Positions 5,105 to 6,171 of a DNA stretch of 6,171 bases are shown piece by piece. The notes under the pieces are model-generated. The model was not told the DNA's origin and did no database searches. It saw only the letters and a list, made by a program, of their open reading frames with translations. Source of the DNA: Acidobacteriota bacterium (lineage in GTDB: Bacteria > Acidobacteriota > Terriglobia > UBA7540); the NCBI GenBank assembly GCA_021789565.1, contig JAJYJL010000549.1:1-6171 (forward strand), read 5' to 3'. The translations under genes were made by a program, and so were the position numbers. How positions within the stretch are numbered: position 1 is the stretch's first letter; every line of letters starts with the position of its first letter.

Positions 5105-5626
5105 ATGAGAAATCTGATGACAATCTGTCTGGGAATTGCGCTTTGCCTGTTCATCGGCGCCGGTGCCAGCTCTGCCACCCCCAATCCGCATCCGGGGCAG
5201 CCCGCGTGGGCAGCGAACAGCGGCCAGGGGCGCTCTAACCACCGTTGGAATGGCGACGGGCAGGAAGGACACGGCCGTGGCCATGGCGCGCACGGCCGCG
5301 GGCACTCCAAACGAGAACGCGAAAGGGTGGCTTTTTCTGTCCATGACCGGGAAGTGATTCGCGGATATTTCCGCGAATACCCCTCTGACCTCCCCCCGGG
5401 ATTGGCCAAACGTGGGGGGAACCTGCCGCCCGGGCTGGAGAGACAACTCCGGATAAACGGAACCCTGCCTCCCGGGCTCGAAAAAAGGTTGCAGCCGTGC
5501 CCCGTTCGACTGGAGCGAGAACTTCCGCCCCTGCCTGAAGGCTACTCACGCATGATGCTGGGAGGGCGGATGTTGATCCTTGACAGGGCAAACGTCATTG
5601 TGGGCCTTACGTTCCTTTTACGGTAA
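5105..5626 (+). CDS. Secreted Gly/His-rich protein with LPPGL repeats (RcnB/CigR-like hypothetical)
   Basis: The frame stays open upstream to 4976, but the ATG at 5105 is preferred: AGAGGAGA ends 4 nt before it and a signal peptide follows directly. This gives 173 residues. The signal peptide covers 1-24 (hydrophobic core 6-20, cleavage near SSA/TP). Residues 41-70 are low-complexity Gly, His and Arg with GHGRGHGAHGRGH (55-67), a plausible metal-binding stretch. Three LPPGL motifs follow at 96-100, 107-111 and 121-125, each followed by basic or charged residues. The end, LPPLPEGY (140-147) followed by LGGRMLILDRANVIVGL (152-168), resembles the PPxGY...V...I ending of periplasmic RcnB-type proteins, and the LPPG repeats resemble CigR-family proteins. 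RcnB affects nickel/cobalt homeostasis in E. coli; that role is not shown here. The gene stands alone, with no terminator recognised downstream. Confidence 0.75.
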   Translation: MRNLMTICLGIALCLFIGAGASSATPNPHPGQPAWAANSGQGRSNHRWNGDGQEGHGRGHGAHGRGHSKRERERVAFSVHDREVIRGYFREYPSDLPPGLAKRGGNLPPGLERQLRINGTLPPGLEKRLQPCPVRLERELPPLPEGYSRMMLGGRMLILDRANVIVGLTFLLR

Positions 5627-5877
5627 ACGCTGCCAAATGTTGCAGATGTTGCTGGGGATCAGCCGGTTCAGAGTGGCGGCGCAAGACGGCGGGGTACATC
5701 TTCCCGGCGCGGGGCCGCATCTTTATTGATAAAGGTATGGGCAGACGGAGGATGATCAGCTGGTAAGATAACTCCGGAACAAATCGGCGGCTCTGCGCGG
5801 TCTATTTTCTCTTTGACGAAGGTGAAGGTTCAGTGGTCAAATTAATAACTGGTCGCTGGGAGTGTTATCTCTGCGGG
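5627..5877. other. Intergenic region without a recognised gene
   Basis: Both strands were read and no convincing gene was found. It contains a short tandem ATGTTGC direct repeat at about 5637-5652 and a small palindrome CTTTA-TTGA-TAAAG (5721-5734) preceded by a CGGC/GCCG stem. A TTGACG (5813-5818) lacks a -10 box at the right distance. The promoter of the following gene should lie here but could not be assigned. Confidence 0.4.
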
Positions 5878-5909
5878 ACCATAGGCAAAAACAGGAGGGA
5901 TCCTATGGT
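5878..5909 (+). promoter_or_regulatory. Start-codon hairpin with Shine-Dalgarno in the loop
   Basis: ACCATAGG (5878-5885) is the exact reverse complement of CCTATGGT (5902-5909), which contains the ATG start codon (5905-5907). The 16-nt loop contains a perfect AGGAGG Shine-Dalgarno (5893-5898), 6 nt before the ATG. In the mRNA, the 8-bp stem would bury the start codon while exposing the ribosome binding site. This is a candidate translational control element; its use is inference. Confidence 0.55.
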
Positions 5910-6171
5910 GGGGAATACTTATAAGGTTCTGGCATTGGCGCTGGTGATGGCGGCGCTGCCGGCCGTGGTGCGGGGTCAAACGAGCCTGGCCGAGGCGCAG
6001 AACCAATATTGGATTCCAGAAGGGACCGAGTTCAAGCTTGCCCTCCACACCGCCATTAGCTCCAAGAAATCCAAGAAAGGCGACATTGTTATCACCACCT
6101 TGCTGGATCCTGTTTATGTTGAAGAGCAGGAAGTGTTGCCGAAGGGTATCCGCGTAGACGGCCGCGTGGAC
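5905..6171 (+). CDS. Secreted protein of unknown function, VirB10/TrbI-like N-terminal pattern (3' partial)
   Basis: The frame is open from the ATG at 5905 to the window edge, giving 89 residues with no stop. A consensus AGGAGG at 5893-5898 with 6-nt spacing fixes the start. Residues 1-24 form a signal peptide (hydrophobic core 8-22, cleavage near VRG/QT). The mature part reads IPEGTEFKLAL (37-47), then a Ser/Lys-rich turn SSKKSKKGD (52-60), PVYVEEQEVLPKGIRV (68-83) and GRVD at the edge. The order GT-x-L, KGD, PVYV, LPKG, GRV recalls the beta-barrel of VirB10/TrbI-type proteins, in which a 'G-x-x-L-P-x-G' segment precedes a strand, and similar secreted hypothetical proteins occur in Acidobacteriota. 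No conjugation genes are nearby, so a secretion role is not implied. The start codon lies inside a predicted hairpin. Confidence 0.7.
   Translation, partial: MVGNTYKVLALALVMAALPAVVRGQTSLAEAQNQYWIPEGTEFKLALHTAISSKKSKKGDIVITTLLDPVYVEEQEVLPKGIRVDGRVD

Noticed and set aside
4951..5238. 95-residue plus-strand frame before the LPPG gene
   Set aside because: It overlaps the signal peptide and start of the LPPG gene in another frame, has GAGGGAG directly abutting its ATG rather than at proper spacing, and has no recognisable domain.
4498..5409. 303-residue minus-strand open frame spanning the VWFA promoter and the LPPG gene
   Set aside because: It has Pro/Arg/Ser-rich shadow composition, overlaps two supported genes and crosses the strong promoter.
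5776..5804. ECF-sigma-like promoter GGAAC...GGTCTA upstream of the last gene
   Set aside because: The spacing between GGAAC and GTC is 19 bp, longer than the usual range, and only short cores match.

Overview
The window reads as a chromosomal stretch from a member of the Acidobacteriota. The main evidence is two secreted von Willebrand factor A (VWFA) proteins of the 'VWFA-related Acidobacterial domain' type, plus secreted LPPG-repeat and VirB10-like hypothetical proteins and short GC-rich TGTAGC stem-loops, which I associate with that phylum. This assignment is inference; no marker gene is present.

Layout. (1) Positions 1-2106, plus strand: the C-terminal end of a helicase/nuclease-type protein with a RecB/AddB-like PD-(D/E)XK nuclease domain and an iron-sulfur cysteine cluster, then, 39 bp later, a complete rmuC. 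Both act in DNA recombination and processing and are probably co-transcribed. (2) Positions 2107-2566 look intergenic but hold a compact minus-strand transcription unit: a consensus-like sigma-70 promoter, a leader with a hairpin, a strong Shine-Dalgarno, a 20-codon gene for an extremely lysine-rich peptide, and a rho-independent terminator. (3) Positions 2567-4712: two convergent, paralogous secreted VWFA proteins. The plus-strand gene ends in a terminator; the minus-strand gene has a very good sigma-70 promoter. (4) Positions 4713-5104: that promoter, a TGTAGC stem-loop and the leader of the next gene. (5) Positions 5105-5626: a secreted Gly/His-rich protein with three LPPGL repeats (RcnB/CigR-like). 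(6) Positions 5627-5904: about 280 bp with no gene, ending in a hairpin that encloses the ribosome binding site and pairs with the start codon of the last gene. (7) Positions 5905-6171: the N-terminal part of a secreted protein that runs off the window.

The first two genes form a plausible DNA-repair pair. The remaining genes are mostly exported proteins with separate promoters and orientations, so they are neighbours rather than one pathway. The items most worth following up are the lysine-rich microprotein unit and the start-codon hairpin at 5878-5909. No CRISPR array, tRNA, rRNA or insertion sequence was seen.
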